DNA of 64,000 nt from Conchocele bisecta (Eukaryota > Mollusca > Bivalvia > Lucinida > Thyasiridae). Numbering within the stretch: position 1 is the first letter of the stretch; every line of letters begins with the position of its first letter. Position numbers and translations under genes: made by a program. Location of the stretch: the NCBI GenBank assembly GCA_029237695.1, contig CM055265.1, positions 113,496,067 to 113,560,066 on the forward strand, in the 5' to 3' direction. Of this stretch, positions 62,196 to 64,000 are shown piece after piece. The notes beneath the pieces are model-generated. The model did no database searches, had not been told where the DNA came from, and saw only the letters and a program-made list of their open reading frames with translations.

Positions 62196-62362
62196 ACAAC
62201 CAGCATAGATAGAGAATAGTAGGTTACTGCCGTGAATGGAAAAAACTATCTGGCAAGGCTCAGGAAACGGGATGGGCGAGGCTCTGCCGAGCACATCCAG
62301 TTTCCGTGCCGCGCCAGATATTTTTTCCCATTCACGGCACTAACCTACTATTCTATTTATCC
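62196..62362. mobile_element. Hairpin element with 70-bp arms
   Basis: AGAATAGTAGGTTACTGCCG, TGAATGGAAAAAA ... matched by TTTTTTCCCATTCACGGCAC, TAACCTACTATTCT. The GC-rich loop includes CGGGATGGGCGAGGCTC. Confidence 0.85.
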
Positions 62363-62462
62363 CATCAACACCTACAAATGGCTGTAAAATGCAAAAATAG
62401 TATTGACTGGATATCAAAAATGTTTCACGGCACCGTGTTTCACGGCACATACGCACTGTTTT

Positions 62463-63040
62463 GACGGGATAAATCATATTCTGTAGCCTATTTCACCAAA
62501 ATTGCTAACCATACTTATCTAGCGAAGTACACTTTGAGGGAGTGGGTGGAAGGTGGGTGCAAGCAATGGGTAATTTAACGATCGGGGTTCATCCTTACCG
62601 GAATTCCGACTGGAGACCTGGTTTGGCCCTCACATACGTCTTTAGCATTTTGTATGTGACAGTTAAATCTGGTTATACCCCTTATGTGAGTATTACGATT
62701 GTTCGTAATCCTATTTTAGGGGAAGGGGCCAAGTGACTTTGGTGTGGTATGGACCTGCCACCAGGTCAGGTTATTCTAATTTCAGGGCTGAATATATTGT
62801 TTCTCGATGTAAATATTCAGTTCTGATTTTGGAATTTTCCCCCCAATGCAGCAGGTTAAAACGGGATCGAACCCGTTTGCCTGGCCTTACATGACCTTAC
62901 CTGTTGATAGGCTGTTAAACACCAATAAACAAACAAACACTTTGAGGGAATTTTTTTTAATTTACGTATAAATTTATTGTTTTTTATTATATTGAATTTA
63001 TTACATTATCACAGCCATAATGTAATAAATTCCGTATAAT
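62463..63040. mobile_element. TAGCC MITE split by a SINE
   Basis: Left part 62463-62541 (GTAGCCTATTTCACCAAAAT) and right part 62937-63040 (ending TTCCGTATAATAATT) flank the SINE at 62542-62936. The right half is cut off where the 63042 element begins. Confidence 0.8.
62542..62936 (+). mobile_element. SINE-like family, full copy with 13-bp target duplication
   Basis: Flanked by ACACTTTGAGGGA at 62529-62541 and 62937-62949. Family blocks complete from GTGGGTGGAAGGTGGGTGC to the tail TGTTGATAGGCTGTTAAACA, ending in AAACAAACA. With the 50003 copy it defines the element ends. Confidence 0.88.
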
Positions 63041-63041
63041 A

Positions 63042-64000
63042 ATTGTATCCCCCGGACTCCGTCGGGGGATACTATGGATTTGACAGCGCGCCGCGTCCGC
63101 CGCAGACACTTCTTGTCCGGAGCATAACTCGAACACCCTTTGGAATATTTTCATGAAACTTCACACTTGCATAGACCACGACCCGAAGGTGTGTCGCGCA
63201 CAAGAATGACAACTCTTTCATAGCTAATTTTTTAGTTATCTCCTTTTTTTGTTTCTCGCACTGATTTCGTGTCCGGAGCATAACTCCACCACCCTTTCGA
63301 ATATTTTCATGAAACTTCACACATGCATAGACCACGACCCGAAGGTGTGTCGCGCACAAGAATAACAACTTTTGCGTAGCTAATTTTTGAGTTATCTCCC
63401 TTTTTTGTTTCGCGCACTGATTGACCATAACTCGACCACCCTTTGGAATATTTTTATGAAACTTAACACATTCAATTAGACCACGAACCGAAGGTGTGTC
63501 GTGTGCACAAGAATGACAACTCTTGCATAGTAATTTTTGAGTTATCTCCTTTTTTTGTTTCGCTCACTGATTTCCTGTCCGGAGCATAACTCGACCACCC
63601 TTTGGAATATTTCATGAAACTTCACACATGCATAGACCACGACCCGGAGGTGTGTCGCGCACAAGAATGACAACTCTTGCGTAGCTAATTTTTCAGTTAT
63701 CTTCCTTTTTTGTTTTGCGCACTCTACAAACTGGACAATAATGCATGAAGACCTGTTTTCTCGTCTGCTCTGTATTCACACTTTTCTCTTGCTCTGTACA
63801 CCTTACCTGTAGAGAGAACAATAGAGAAACTGGGAGAACCATGTGCTAGCATGGGCTAGCATGTGCAGATGTCCAGTGCTTGACCACTGCTGACCAGGTA
63901 ATTTATACAGGTAAATTACTACATTGGGTACTGTGTTGAAAATATTGTGGCATTATGTGGACCTGTGCAGATATATGTAGATAAATATAAGACTATTAAA
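63042..64000 (+). mobile_element. Tandem-repeat element with TATCCCCCGGACTCC head, copy B (runs off the window)
   Basis: Collinear with 44811-45710 and highly similar, including the TGTACACCTTACCTGTAGAG and TGGCATTATGTGGACCTGTG parts. It has an extra stretch (63725-63795) missing from copy A and a shorter CGCGTCCG stretch. Confidence 0.8.

Overview
This is a eukaryotic, AT-rich, intron- and repeat-dominated window. The repeat content (SINE-like elements ending in GTTAAACACCAATAAAC and AAC-rich tails, many foldback MITEs, and tandem-repeat elements carrying AAGGTCAAGGTCA) looks like a bivalve mollusc genome. No species can be named from the sequence.

One host gene is recognised with confidence: a FAM76 family gene on the + strand. 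Its nine coding exons lie between 16221 and 44525, and the predicted protein is about 438 aa. It has an N-terminal region of about 130 residues full of CxxC pairs, a low-complexity Ser/Lys/Asp-rich middle with a short His cluster, and a C-terminal coiled coil. All splice sites are GT-AG and in phase, except the exon 7/exon 8 junction, where a 5-G run at the donor leaves a frame clash. Introns are 1-8 kb and packed with mobile DNA, in places ending 10-25 nt from a splice site. Intron 7 holds a 4.8 kb array of about 150 copies of a 32-bp G-rich minisatellite.

Layout. 106-12371: a decayed LTR retrotransposon with two near-identical LTRs, a Gag ORF with one nonsense codon, no pol, and a two-TM env-position ORF split by a 5.8 kb block of inverted 21-bp repeat arrays and tandem-repeat elements. 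12.4-16.2 kb: TTAA-flanked MITEs and a minus-strand LINE 3' fragment. 16.2-44.5 kb: FAM76. 44.5-64 kb: intergenic, made of tandem-repeat elements, a 1.83 kb tandem duplication (53.6-57.3 kb), at least a dozen copies of a SINE-like family, several palindromic MITE families, and a second copy (63.04 kb to the window end) of sequence seen at 44.8-45.7 kb.

The most interesting structural signal is that several sequence-unrelated element families share one architecture: a head hairpin, a GTCC-rich stretch, 150-200 bp tandem monomers with TCAAGGTCA, a copy of the head inverted near the other end, a short palindrome, and then CTAG or CTTG followed by TT. This matches non-autonomous Helentron/Helitron2-type elements. 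One of them ends 10 nt before FAM76 exon 9 and appears to supply that intron's branch point. No tRNA gene, rRNA, CRISPR array or second host gene was found.
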